Assembly: GCF_013359725.1 (NCBI RefSeq) | Contig: NZ_JABFMW010000035.1 | Span: 1 to 38,340 of the forward strand | Length of the DNA stretch: 38,340 nucleotides | Source of the DNA: Pseudarthrobacter sp. C4D7 | Lineage (GTDB): Bacteria > Actinomycetota > Actinomycetes > Actinomycetales > Micrococcaceae | Direction of reading: 5' to 3' | Shown: positions 1 to 8,412 of the stretch, one piece after another | Layout of the letters: the number at the start of each line of letters is the position of its first letter | Numbering within the stretch: the stretch's first letter is position 1 | Notes under the pieces: model-generated | Told to the model about the DNA's origin: nothing | Databases searched by the model: none | Seen by the model: only the letters and a program-made list of their open reading frames with translations | Position numbers and translations under genes: made by a program

Positions 1-20
1 GACACCCATCAAGCATCCCG

Positions 21-42
21 CCTAAACCAACCCAGGTTTAGG
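21..42. repeat. Short inverted repeat (8-bp arms)
   Basis: CCTAAACC (21-28) and GGTTTAGG (35-42) are perfectly complementary around a 6-nt spacer. There is no T-run on either side, so a classical terminator is unlikely. It lies downstream of the leftward YesL-type gene and could be a weak terminator or a regulator site for a gene left of the window. Confidence 0.35.
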
Positions 43-69
43 AGACACGCCCTAGCTGCCCCGAATATT

Positions 70-81
70 TGATACGTTTCA
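70..81. promoter_or_regulatory. LacI-family-like operator TGATACGTTTCA
   Basis: TGATACGTTTCA is an imperfect palindrome close to the generic LacI-family operator TGAAACGTTTCA. It resembles sites at 930-941 and 10776-10787. The only gene to its right is leftward and ends at 140, so the site probably serves a leftward transcript that continues out of the window. Confidence 0.35.
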
Positions 82-139
82 TTTTTGCGTCCGCCCACGG
101 CGGATTCCCCGGAACCGGCAAGGGTGCCCGAGGGAGATG

Positions 140-808
140 TCAGGCGGCGGCAGCCCCCTGAAGGACGGTGCCGGCGGCAGGCCCACCCGCCGCGGACACC
201 GACTCGTCGTTGGCGGCGAAGAAGCGGTCGCACAACCATCCGGTGAGGTAGAGCCAAGCGCCAATGCTGAAGAACGGAATGAGGCCGGGGAGGCAACTGC
301 TGGCATAGACCACCGCGGCGGAGACAAAGAGCAGGATGACCGTCCCGGCCAGGTGACGCACCGCGAAGCGGGACGACATCAGCAGGTACTGGGGCAACGG
401 CAGCTCATACCGGGCATACATGGGGAACACGTAGCACGCCGCTCCCGCGAGGAAGATCGCGGCCACCAGGATGCCCACGGCCATGAACTGCGAGAGGGTC
501 CCGCCATCCCCGGAGAAGTAGTTCCAGTTCAGGACGAACGCCGCCGCAACAGCCATCACCGGAAGCGCCAGCGCGTTGGCCCGGAAGAAGTTGCGGAAGT
601 AGGCGGTGGCAAACCCGCGCAGCAGCGGGACGGCGTCCCCTGCGGCCCGCTTCCGCACGGCTATCTGCGCCGCAGCGGTGGCAGGACCAACGCCGAAGAC
701 GCCACAGCCCAGCAGGCTGAAGGCGATCCACAAAAGGTTCAGGCCGGCGATCCACACGAGGGTGTCGAAAAATGAGTAGGCGCGTGCACTGAAGGTCCCG
801 GACAGCAT
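140..808 (-). CDS. YesL-type (DUF624) integral membrane protein
   Basis: A 222-residue, strongly hydrophobic protein with about five or six membrane segments. It resembles the YesL/DUF624 family, small membrane proteins found beside sugar ABC importers and rhamnogalacturonan genes such as the Bacillus yes cluster; their biochemical role is unknown. The N-terminal part (residues 8-45) contains a helix followed by a Gly/Pro-rich stretch ('GVGPATAA'), as in this family. The C-terminal 20 residues are Ala/Gly-rich and look disordered. The ATG at 808 follows a GGGAG ribosome site at good spacing. The gene is transcribed away from the Gfo/Idh-rhamnosidase pair, and the shared intergenic region carries two operator-like sites. 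The family call is fairly secure; the function is not known. Confidence 0.75.
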   Translation of the reverse strand: MLSGTFSARAYSFFDTLVWIAGLNLLWIAFSLLGCGVFGVGPATAAAQIAVRKRAAGDAVPLLRGFATAYFRNFFRANALALPVMAVAAAFVLNWNYFSGDGGTLSQFMAVGILVAAIFLAGAACYVFPMYARYELPLPQYLLMSSRFAVRHLAGTVILLFVSAAVVYASSCLPGLIPFFSIGAWLYLTGWLCDRFFAANDESVSAAGGPAAGTVLQGAAAA

Positions 809-929
809 GGCACGGCTCCCTTCTGTTCTCCATCGTTGCAGAAGTGAAACGGAACGTGTCCCGCATCACGCTGGTAATCGGTTTCTCGAAAATCTAGACC
901 CGCCACCATCCGGCGGTCAAGCGAAAATT

Positions 930-941
930 TGAATCGTTACA
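930..941. promoter_or_regulatory. Operator-like site TGAATCGTTACA
   Basis: An imperfect LacI-type palindrome in the divergent region between the YesL-type gene and the oxidoreductase gene. It shares the pattern TGAwwCGwTwCA with 10776-10787 and is close to 70-81. No convincing -35/-10 pair could be tied to it. Confidence 0.35.
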
Positions 942-981
942 TAACTGGACTGGCGGCCTTGGCTTGCAGCACACTAAGTGT

Positions 982-997
982 TGGAAAGCGCTTGCTG
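982..997. promoter_or_regulatory. LacI-family operator-like site (AAGCGCTT core)
   Basis: TGGAAAGCGCTTGCTG has a perfect AAGCGCTT core with degenerate flanks. It belongs to the same class as the palindromes at 16622-16637, 18923-18938 and 30729-30744. It lies 66 bp before the oxidoreductase start and is a plausible repressor site for the oxidoreductase-rhamnosidase operon. Confidence 0.45.
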
Positions 998-1062
998 CAC
1001 CAGCTGCCGGCGCACATGACGCCGGCAGCCGCAGGGCGGGCCGGTGCCCGGAATGGAGACCC

Positions 1063-2274
1063 ATGGGAACGGCAACGGAGGCCGCCGGCAGCGCGGCCGC
1101 ACCAGCTTCAGCAATGACACCAGCACGGGTTGCACTGGTGGGAGTGCACGGCTTCGGCAGCCACCACCTGCGTAACCTCGAACGCCTCCAGGCTGCGGGC
1201 AAAACCATCCTGATGGCCGTTGCGGACCCGCAGCCGCCCGCACCCGGTTCCGTCCCGCCGTCGGCCGCCGTTCACGCAGGGATCGATGACCTCCTCGGGG
1301 CTGTGCCGGACCTGGACCTCATCATTGTGGCCACCCCCATCCAGACGCACGCCCCGCTGGCACTGGCCGCCCTGGCTACGGACGCGGAGCTGTACCTTGA
1401 GAAGCCGCCCGTCGCCTCACTGGAGGACTTCCACCGGCTGTGCACGGCGGCCGGAAGGTCAGGCCGGGGGGTCCAGATCGGGTTCCAGAGCCTTGGCTCG
1501 CACGCCCTTGCAGCCATCGAAAAGTTGCTGGCCGATGGGACCATTGGCACATTGGAGGGCATCTCCGCCACCGGCCGCTGGGTCCGGGACCGGGCGTATT
1601 ACAAACGCTCCCGCTGGGCCGGCAAGCGGAGCATGAACGGTGTGGATGTGGTGGATGGCGTGGCCACCAACCCGCTGGCGCACGCCGTGGCCACCGCCCT
1701 GCGGATTGCCGGCGCGCGCACCACCGCGGACGTGGCCTCCGTAGAGACCGAGCTGTACCGGGCCAATGACATCGAGTCGGATGACACCTCAGTGATCCGG
1801 ATCCGCACCGCGGCCGGCCTGCCCATCACCTGCGCCCTCACCATCTGCGCATCGGAGTCCGTCGAACCGTACATAACGCTCCAGGGTTCTGCCGGCACCG
1901 CGGTGTTCCACTACACGGAGGACCGGTTGACGGTGGAGACGGAGGCGGGGCGTACGGAGGAATATTTTGGCCGCGACGACCTGACGGAGAACCTCCTGGC
2001 CCACCGCGCCCACGGTGTTCCGCTCACCAGCAGCCTGGTGGACAGCGGCGCCTTCATGCTGGTGCTCGAAGCCATCCGGACCGCGCCGCTGCCGTTCCCC
2101 ATCGATTCCGCAGCCATCCGCTGGGAAGGCGAAGGAGACGCTGCGCACGCCGTGGTAGCAGGAATCGAGGACGCCCTGGAGCGTGCCGGCCGGGAGCATG
2201 CCACCTTCAGCGAGCTGGGGCTGCCCTGGGCCGCAGCCGCCCCGGTGGCGTTCGACGTTCGGGCCAGGGGATGA
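1063..2274 (+). CDS. Gfo/Idh/MocA-family NAD(P)-dependent oxidoreductase
   Basis: A 403-residue protein. After an Ala-rich leader of about 20 residues comes a Rossmann nucleotide-binding motif (GVHGFG, residues 27-32), then the conserved EKP motif (E113-K114-P115) and the alpha/beta substrate domain with a D-x8-H element ('DGVATNPLAHAV') that normally places catalytic residues. The family oxidises or epimerises sugars, sugar acids and inositols; the substrate cannot be read from sequence. The open frame extends up to 964, but ATG 1063 has a GGAG site just upstream and lies downstream of the operator at 982-997, so it is preferred; ATG 1114 is an alternative. The stop overlaps the rhamnosidase start by ATGA, indicating translational coupling. 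A close paralogue forms the N-terminal part of the fusion protein at 21480-23525. Confidence 0.85.
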   Translation: MGTATEAAGSAAAPASAMTPARVALVGVHGFGSHHLRNLERLQAAGKTILMAVADPQPPAPGSVPPSAAVHAGIDDLLGAVPDLDLIIVATPIQTHAPLALAALATDAELYLEKPPVASLEDFHRLCTAAGRSGRGVQIGFQSLGSHALAAIEKLLADGTIGTLEGISATGRWVRDRAYYKRSRWAGKRSMNGVDVVDGVATNPLAHAVATALRIAGARTTADVASVETELYRANDIESDDTSVIRIRTAAGLPITCALTICASESVEPYITLQGSAGTAVFHYTEDRLTVETEAGRTEEYFGRDDLTENLLAHRAHGVPLTSSLVDSGAFMLVLEAIRTAPLPFPIDSAAIRWEGEGDAAHAVVAGIEDALERAGREHATFSELGLPWAAAAPVAFDVRARG

Positions 2275-5200
2275 CGGACCACACGGAAAGACAAGGGCAG
2301 GGGGCCGCAGCCAGCGGTACCGCCACGACGGACTGCCCGGGCCGGCTTGCCGCCGTCAACCTTGTGACGGATGGGCTTGCTTCGTGCCTGACGGCGGGCC
2401 CTTTCCCCACCTTCAGCTGGCAGCTGGCGCACGACGGCGATCCTGCCGTTGCCCGGCAGTCCGGCTACGCGCTTGAGGTCCGGGACGCCCACGGCGGAGT
2501 CCTGTGGGGTCCGGACCCGGTCAGCTCCGCTTCGCAGCGGGGGATTGCCTATGGCGGTCCGCGGCTCGACGACGACTCGGACTACACGTGGCGGGTCCAG
2601 GTTACTGACGCCGCCGGGAACCCGGGCCCCTGGTCTCCCGCCCAGCCTTTCAGTACCGGCCTTACGGACGGCTCATGGCAGGCCGACTGGATGGGCCGGG
2701 CCCCCGGCGGTCGGGCCCCGCTGGAAGTCCTCAACCACGCCCTCAGGGTGGCAGGGTCCCCTTTCCTGCCCCTTCCCGTCCCGGCCCTTCGCAGCGTCCG
2801 GCTCGATGCCGGGGTCCGGCCCGTCATGGGCCGTGCCGGGCTGCTCCTGCGCAGCACCGGCGCCGGAACGGGCCTGCTGGTGGAGCTGGGCCCCACCGGG
2901 GAGGTCCTGCTCCGCAGGGCGCCGGTCTGGGAAATCCCCGCGCCCGCGGCGCCGGATACCGAAGTCCTGGGACGCGGCGCGCCCGCAGGTGGCCACGCTG
3001 CGGACCCCGGTTCCGGATCATGGCGGGAACTGACCGTCCGCGATGACGGGCACACCATCCGCGTGGCCGTGGACGGAGATGAGCTGCTGGCGGTGGACGA
3101 GCAGGCAGCCGGCGGCACCGCAGGCGTGCTTGCCCTGCACCAGGGCCCACGGAGCCAGGCCGAGTACGCGGCGCTGCGCATCACCGGCTCTGCTCCCGGC
3201 CAGCCCGAAGCGCTCCTGCTGGACCACCGCTTCGACGCGGGCGATGACCAGGCCACCGCCTGCCTGGCGCACTGGTCCCGCACCACTGAACACCGCCAAC
3301 CCGATGAGTGGACACTGTTCCGGACCACTTTCCAGCCCAGCGGGACCGTCAGGCGGGCCCGGCTTTACGCCGCCGCCAACCACCACGCGCAGCTCTCCGT
3401 GGCGGGGACACGCTGCCTGGCCACCACGTCGTTCGGCTACCCGGGAGAGGGCTATTACGACGCCGCCGACATCACCGGGCTGTTCGCAGGCCACCCTGCG
3501 GACACCCCGGTCCCGGTCACCGCCCTGCTCCACTGGTACGGGCCAGGCCAGGGCCGCGCCGCAGGCACTCCGGGACTCCTGGTCCGGCTCACGGTGGACT
3601 ATGACGACGGCCGCCGCGACGTCCTCACCTCCGGCCCTGGATGGTCCGCCGGCGAGGCACCGTACCGCCAATCCGGCTACCGCAATGACGAGGGCGATCC
3701 CGTGGAACACCTGGACGGCCACGCAGCGGCGTCCCTGAGCCCCGCCCACCGCCTTCCCGCCGCCATTATGTGCGGCGGCCACCCGTCGTCGGCCCTTCCC
3801 CGCCTGCACCCGCGCAGGACGTTCCCCGCCGGCAGCTTCGTGCCGCCCCGGCAGTTCCTGGTGGCAGGCGACGGCACCCTGGTGGCCGATTTTGGCCAGG
3901 TCCTCCCCGCGCGGCCGGAGGTGGACTTCCAGGACGGTGTCCCCGGCCGGACCATCATGCTCAGGGCCGGCTACGCCCTCCGCCCCGACGGACGGGTGGA
4001 CGCCGGGAAGACCGCCAGCCAGAACACGGACATGTCCTTCCCCTATACCCAGGCAGCCGGCCCGCAGGAGTTCCGCGCCACCGTGCACCTGGGATTCCGC
4101 TACCTGGAGCTGCCCGGAATCGAGCCTGCGGAAGTTACGCGGGTGGGTGCCTGCACGGTCCACGGCAGCCACCCCGGCGAGGGCAGCTTCAGCAGCTCCG
4201 ACCCGGACCTGGATGCAGTGTTCCGGCTGCTCCGCGACTCTGCGCTGTACGGCGTCCAGGAGCAGTTCGTGGACACCCCCACCCGTGAGAAGGGCCAGTT
4301 CCTGGCTGACGCTGTGAACATTTCCTACGCCACCATGGCGCTCTTTGGCGAACACGCGTTCACGGCACAGGCGTTGCGGGAATTCGCCTGGTCCGCCGGC
4401 CGCTACTGGAACGCCGGCGGGGAGAAAGGACGCTACAACGCCGTCTATCCCAACGGAGACGGCAAGCGGGACATCCCCGACTTTTCCCTGATGCTGCCCG
4501 AATGGGCCGAGGAATACCACCTGCGCACAGGCGACCTCGCCCTGGTCAGGGAACTGCTCCCCCACCTGAAGGACACGGCAGACTACGCCCTCCGGCATAT
4601 TCCCGCGGACGGCCCGACGGCGGGACTGGTCACCACACTGGGCGGCGGCTCCGGCCCCTACCTGCACGGCATCGTGGACTGGCCCGCACCTGGCCGGTTC
4701 GGCTACGACATGGAGTGCGCGGCCAAAACCACCGTCAACGCCCAGGCCTTTTCCGCCCTTATGTCCACCGCGCGGCTGTGCAGCGCAGCCGGTGAACACC
4801 AGCCCGAAGCCCGCTACCAGGCTGCCGCGGAGGCCCTGGCCCGGACCATCCGGGATCGCCTGCGCGTGGACGGGGTCATGGTTGACGGACTCCACGCGGA
4901 CGGGACACCCAGCAAACATGCCTCCCAGCACGCTTCCTCGTTCCCGCTTTCGCTGGGCATCACCGCACCTGGTGACGCCGCAGCGGACGCCGGCCGGATC
5001 GCGGCGATGGGCATGGCCCAGGGACCCATGACAGTGCACCGCCTGGTCCGGGCCCTGGCAGCCCAGGGGTTGACGGACGCGGTGCTGGACCTCCTCACGG
5101 ACAAAAGCCAGCCCGGCTGGGCCAGGCTCCTGGAACGGGGTGCAACGTTCACCTGGGAGGCGTGGGACCTGGTGGAGGGCAGCGACTACAGCCAGTCGCA

Positions 5201-5588
5201 CGCCTGGTCCGCGTCCGTCATCAAGGAAATCCTGGAACACCTTCTGGGCGTCCGTTACGCCAGCCCGGGCGGCAACGACGTAGTGATCGAACCGCCGCTG
5301 TGCCGGCTGGGGCATGCCCGCGGCAGCGTCCCCGTGGCCAACGGATACGTGCACGCCAGCTGGCGGAGGCACGGTGCCCAGGTGGAGCTGGAGTGCACGG
5401 TGCCGCCCGGCACCACGGCCACGGTCCAGCTGCCCGGCGGCTCGTACGTAGTGGCGGGGCCCACCGCGAATGCCGACGCGCCGCTGTCCCCGGTCCCCGC
5501 TCCCCGTGTGGACGGCGGCGGTGGAACGCCACCGGCTGCCCGATGCTTCCGGGTGCAGGCCGGAACCTGGACTTTCACCCCCGCGTAG
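2271..5588 (+). CDS. Alpha-L-rhamnosidase, GH78
   Basis: An 1105-residue glycoside hydrolase that should release terminal alpha-L-rhamnose from glycans or glycosides. Residues 25-130 form an FnIII-like beta-sandwich ('FSWQLAHDG'). Residues about 150-305 look like an inserted concanavalin/LamG-type jelly roll. A rhamnosidase beta domain follows (about 315-620), then the (alpha/alpha)6 catalytic domain and a C-terminal beta-sandwich. D668, E673 and D680, with E963 in a WEAWD motif, reproduce the spacing of the conserved acidic quartet known from Bacillus GH78 RhaB; the usual DCPQRE is replaced by DTPTRE. No signal peptide is visible, so it probably acts in the cytoplasm on imported oligosaccharides. 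The start overlaps the upstream oxidoreductase by ATGA. The last 14 bp overlap the convergent MFS gene. Confidence 0.9.
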   Translation: MTDHTERQGQGAAASGTATTDCPGRLAAVNLVTDGLASCLTAGPFPTFSWQLAHDGDPAVARQSGYALEVRDAHGGVLWGPDPVSSASQRGIAYGGPRLDDDSDYTWRVQVTDAAGNPGPWSPAQPFSTGLTDGSWQADWMGRAPGGRAPLEVLNHALRVAGSPFLPLPVPALRSVRLDAGVRPVMGRAGLLLRSTGAGTGLLVELGPTGEVLLRRAPVWEIPAPAAPDTEVLGRGAPAGGHAADPGSGSWRELTVRDDGHTIRVAVDGDELLAVDEQAAGGTAGVLALHQGPRSQAEYAALRITGSAPGQPEALLLDHRFDAGDDQATACLAHWSRTTEHRQPDEWTLFRTTFQPSGTVRRARLYAAANHHAQLSVAGTRCLATTSFGYPGEGYYDAADITGLFAGHPADTPVPVTALLHWYGPGQGRAAGTPGLLVRLTVDYDDGRRDVLTSGPGWSAGEAPYRQSGYRNDEGDPVEHLDGHAAASLSPAHRLPAAIMCGGHPSSALPRLHPRRTFPAGSFVPPRQFLVAGDGTLVADFGQVLPARPEVDFQDGVPGRTIMLRAGYALRPDGRVDAGKTASQNTDMSFPYTQAAGPQEFRATVHLGFRYLELPGIEPAEVTRVGACTVHGSHPGEGSFSSSDPDLDAVFRLLRDSALYGVQEQFVDTPTREKGQFLADAVNISYATMALFGEHAFTAQALREFAWSAGRYWNAGGEKGRYNAVYPNGDGKRDIPDFSLMLPEWAEEYHLRTGDLALVRELLPHLKDTADYALRHIPADGPTAGLVTTLGGGSGPYLHGIVDWPAPGRFGYDMECAAKTTVNAQAFSALMSTARLCSAAGEHQPEARYQAAAEALARTIRDRLRVDGVMVDGLHADGTPSKHASQHASSFPLSLGITAPGDAAADAGRIAAMGMAQGPMTVHRLVRALAAQGLTDAVLDLLTDKSQPGWARLLERGATFTWEAWDLVEGSDYSQSHAWSASVIKEILEHLLGVRYASPGGNDVVIEPPLCRLGHARGSVPVANGYVHASWRRHGAQVELECTVPPGTTATVQLPGGSYVVAGPTANADAPLSPVPAPRVDGGGGTPPAARCFRVQAGTWTFTPA

Positions 5589-6846
5589 CAGCCGCGGTGC
5601 GCCGCGCGTGGCGCCACAGCAGGAATCCCACCACGGCGGCGGACAGCATCCCCAGGGCGCCGGTGGCCACCAATCCCGTCCGGACGCCGAACTGCTCGGT
5701 CAGCCACCCTGCCAGCAGGCCACCGCAGGCGTGCCCGCCCAGCAGGAGGGGAAGGTACAGCGCCATCACCCGGCCGCGGATGGCAGGCCCGGCTTCAAGC
5801 TGGACGGCCGTGGCCGCACTGGTGAGGAACAACAGCGTCATGGTCCCCACCACCGCGAGCATTGCCACGAACAGGCCCAGGGTGGGCATCAGCGCTGCCA
5901 CCAGCTGGGACAGTCCAAAGAGGCCCGCGGCGGCCACGATACCCTTGCGGCCCATAGTTCCCAGCCGGGCCGCAAGGAGGGCACCGGCCAGTGCCCCGCC
6001 CGCGCTGACCATGTTGAAGAGGCCGAAGCCCTCCGCACCGTTGTGCCAGACGTCCTGGGCGAACGCTGCGAGGACCACCGGCCCGTTCATGCCGAAGGCG
6101 CCCAGCAGCCCTGCCAGCAGGATCAGCAGCAGCAGGCGTGGCCGCTCGCGCACGTAACGGAAACCGGCAAGCACCTGGCCGCGGCCCCGCTCCGGGGAGG
6201 TACCGGGGTGCAGTTCGTGCGTCCGGATCCCCGCGGCCAGGCCCAGCACCACCAATCCGATCACGGCGTTCGAGGCGAAGGCCGCTGCTGGGCCGGCCTG
6301 CGCGATCAGGATTCCGCCCAGCGCCGGGCCGGCCATGCCACCCAGTTGGGCGAGGGCGTTGTTCAGTCCGATGGCAGGACGAAGGGCGGCATCCCCCACC
6401 ACTTCATTGACAAAGACCTGGCGGGCGGGCTGGTCCACCGCAGCGGTGACGCCCAGCGCCATGCAGCTGGCATAGACAACCCAGACGGTAATGGCGCCGC
6501 TTGCGGCCCAGGCCGCCAGCCCGAGGCCCAGCAGGACCATGATGGACTGGCACACCATCATGATCCTGCGCTTGGGGAAGATGTCCACCACCAGGCCGGC
6601 GAACGGACCCACCACCAGCATGGGCAGGAACTGCAGGGCGACGGCGGCACCCACCGCTGCGGGGCTCCCGGTCAGCTGCAGCACCAGCCAGTCCTGCGCC
6701 AGCCGCTGCATCCAGACGCCGAGGCTGCCGGCGAGCTGCATGGCCAGGAAGAGCCGGTAATTATGGTGCTTAAGGGGGTGGAACCAGCGGGGCCGGTTGC
6801 TGCGTTGGGGTGGTGCCTGCGCGGAACGGGTGCGGCGGAGCGGCAC
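5575..6846 (-). CDS. MFS transporter (EntS/MFS_3-like)
   Basis: A 423-residue polytopic membrane protein with the layout of 12-helix major facilitator transporters. The sequence 'HHNYRLFLAMQLAGSLGVWMQRLAQDWLVLQLT' around residues 27-60 is typical of the MFS_3/EntS-like branch, mostly annotated as exporters. The loop between helices 2 and 3 carries a variant of the MFS signature ('GLVVDIFPKRR'). It starts with GTG at 6846, two bases after the stop of the upstream small membrane protein, so it is the last gene of the lipoprotein-permease operon. Its 3' end overlaps the convergent rhamnosidase gene by 14 bp. It may export a sugar by-product or be unrelated to the importer; the substrate is unknown. 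Confidence 0.82.
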   Translation of the reverse strand: MPLRRTRSAQAPPQRSNRPRWFHPLKHHNYRLFLAMQLAGSLGVWMQRLAQDWLVLQLTGSPAAVGAAVALQFLPMLVVGPFAGLVVDIFPKRRIMMVCQSIMVLLGLGLAAWAASGAITVWVVYASCMALGVTAAVDQPARQVFVNEVVGDAALRPAIGLNNALAQLGGMAGPALGGILIAQAGPAAAFASNAVIGLVVLGLAAGIRTHELHPGTSPERGRGQVLAGFRYVRERPRLLLLILLAGLLGAFGMNGPVVLAAFAQDVWHNGAEGFGLFNMVSAGGALAGALLAARLGTMGRKGIVAAAGLFGLSQLVAALMPTLGLFVAMLAVVGTMTLLFLTSAATAVQLEAGPAIRGRVMALYLPLLLGGHACGGLLAGWLTEQFGVRTGLVATGALGMLSAAVVGFLLWRHARRTAAATRG

Positions 6847-6848
6847 GG

Positions 6849-7484
6849 TCAGCGTAAGTGGCGGCTGGAACGCATTTTCACTGCGGCCGCGGCCAGGATC
6901 AGGGTGCCCGGGACCACCACGAAGAGCGCGGCGAGCATCCAGACGAACACCACGGAACAGAACAGGGCGGCCGCCAGCAGCAGCGATCCGGTCCAGTCGC
7001 GGAGGGCGGTTGCCTTGCCGGCTTCAAGGGCCAGGCGCCAGGTCTGCCTGCCGTTGGTTCCGGGGGCTGCGGCGGCGTCGGACCAGGCGGATGCCGTGCG
7101 CAGCAGCACGATGGCGGCAGCCGCCGCAAGGATGAGGGTGGCGGGCAGCACCAGGCCGCGGCCCGGGAGCTGCCCCACCCACGCGAGCAAAAGGTTGAGG
7201 ACGATCACGACGGCGGCTGCCGCCGTCGTGATGCCTATTTTCCAGCTGCCCGGCAGGGCAGCCTTGAACAGCCCCCACAGGCCCCGGACTGAGTCGTCCC
7301 GGCCGTTCAGGTGCCGTTCCAGGTGTGCGGTCCCGGCCGCGTAGGCGGCCGGGATGGTGACCAGCGGCAAGGACAGCACCAGCACCAGGACCCCTGCCAG
7401 GAGGGTTTCGGAGAACAGGGCGAACCGGTTCACCGGAATGGGTTCGTGGCCGGATGCGGGTGTGGTGCTGTCCATGACGCTCAT
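6849..7484 (-). CDS. Small YesL/DUF624-like membrane protein of the ABC operon
   Basis: A 211-residue hydrophobic protein with about five predicted membrane helices, beginning after a short polar N-terminus ('ETLLAGVLVLVLSLPLVTIPAAYAA'). Its Pro-Ala-Tyr-rich first loop and its place directly after a carbohydrate ABC permease fit YesL/DUF624-like proteins, but similarity is weak. ATG 7484 has an AAAGGA ribosome site and lies 10 bp after the permease stop; the MFS gene follows 2 bp later. It is diverged from the other YesL-type protein at 140-808. It could be an accessory factor of the importer; no biochemical role can be assigned. Confidence 0.65.
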   Translation of the reverse strand: MSVMDSTTPASGHEPIPVNRFALFSETLLAGVLVLVLSLPLVTIPAAYAAGTAHLERHLNGRDDSVRGLWGLFKAALPGSWKIGITTAAAAVVIVLNLLLAWVGQLPGRGLVLPATLILAAAAAIVLLRTASAWSDAAAAPGTNGRQTWRLALEAGKATALRDWTGSLLLAAALFCSVVFVWMLAALFVVVPGTLILAAAAVKMRSSRHLR

Positions 7485-7494
7485 TGTCCTTTGC

Positions 7495-8412
7495 CTAACC
7501 CTTGAGTCCCTGGGTGGAAACGCCCTCGACGATGTAGCGCTGGAAGATCAGGAAGAAGATCAGCACGGGCAGCAGCGCCAGGACGGACATGGCGATCATC
7601 GCGCCGTAGTCCGAGGACTGGGTCTGGTCCACGAACAGCCGCAGGGCAAGCGGCAGCGGGTACTTCTCAGGGGTGTTCAGGTACAGCAGCGGGCCCAGGA
7701 AGTCGTTCCAGCTCCAGATGAAGGAGAAGATGGACGTGGAAATCAGGGCCGGCTTCATCAGCGGCAGCATGATGGACCCGAAGATCCGCGCATGGCCGGC
7801 GCCGTCGATCCTGGCGGCTTCGTCCAGCTCCGCGGGCAGGCCGCGCATGAACTGGACCATCAGGAACACGAAGAACGCGTCCCCGGCCAGGAACTTGCCG
7901 ATCAGCAGCGGGACGTAGGTGTCCACCAGTCCCAGCTGCTGGAAAATGATGTACTGCGGAATGATCACCACGTGGAAGGGCAGCAGCAGGGTGGCGATCA
8001 TCATGCCGAAGAACAGGCTGCGGCCCGGGAAGTTGATCCGGGCGAATGCGTAGGCCGACACGCTCGCGGACAGGATGGTTCCGACGACGGCGCCGAGGGC
8101 CAAGATCAGCGAGTTGGTGAAGAACTGCAGGGTGGACACCCCGCCGATCCCGTCCATGGCGGTGACGAAGTTGTCGAAGCTGAAGTTGTTCGACCACAAC
8201 GACGTGTTCTGCCCGCCGATTTCCGAGTTGGGCTTGAACGACGAGGCGATCATCCACAAGCCGGGGTACAGCACGATGGCGGTGAGGATGAGTGCCGCTG
8301 CGTGGAAGATGGCGCTCTTGGCCCGCTTGACTCCCACCGACTCGGATTTCGGGTTGTAAACCGGTGCGGCGGTGTCCGTTGGGGCGTGGGTTGGGCTTGC
8401 CGTGGTTGTCAT
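7495..8412 (-). CDS. Carbohydrate ABC transporter permease, MalG/UgpE type
   Basis: A 305-residue inner-membrane permease with six predicted helices after a polar N-terminus of about 30 residues. The cytoplasmic EAA loop that docks the ATPase is clear ('ELDEAARIDGAGHARIF', about residue 200). It pairs with the permease encoded just upstream, overlapping it by ATGA, and with the lipoprotein at 9410-10699, forming a CUT1-type importer for an oligosaccharide. No ATPase gene lies in the window, so the transporter presumably uses a shared MsiK/UgpC-type ATPase encoded elsewhere, as is common in actinobacteria. The neighbouring rhamnosidase and beta-galactosidase suggest a Rha/Gal-containing oligosaccharide; this is inference. 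Confidence 0.93.
   Translation of the reverse strand: MTTTASPTHAPTDTAAPVYNPKSESVGVKRAKSAIFHAAALILTAIVLYPGLWMIASSFKPNSEIGGQNTSLWSNNFSFDNFVTAMDGIGGVSTLQFFTNSLILALGAVVGTILSASVSAYAFARINFPGRSLFFGMMIATLLLPFHVVIIPQYIIFQQLGLVDTYVPLLIGKFLAGDAFFVFLMVQFMRGLPAELDEAARIDGAGHARIFGSIMLPLMKPALISTSIFSFIWSWNDFLGPLLYLNTPEKYPLPLALRLFVDQTQSSDYGAMIAMSVLALLPVLIFFLIFQRYIVEGVSTQGLKG

Noticed and set aside
3018..5372. A 784-codon open frame on the minus strand opposite the rhamnosidase gene.
   Set aside because: It is a by-product of high GC in the third codon position. Its translation has no recognisable domain, while the plus strand carries clear GH78 catalytic motifs.
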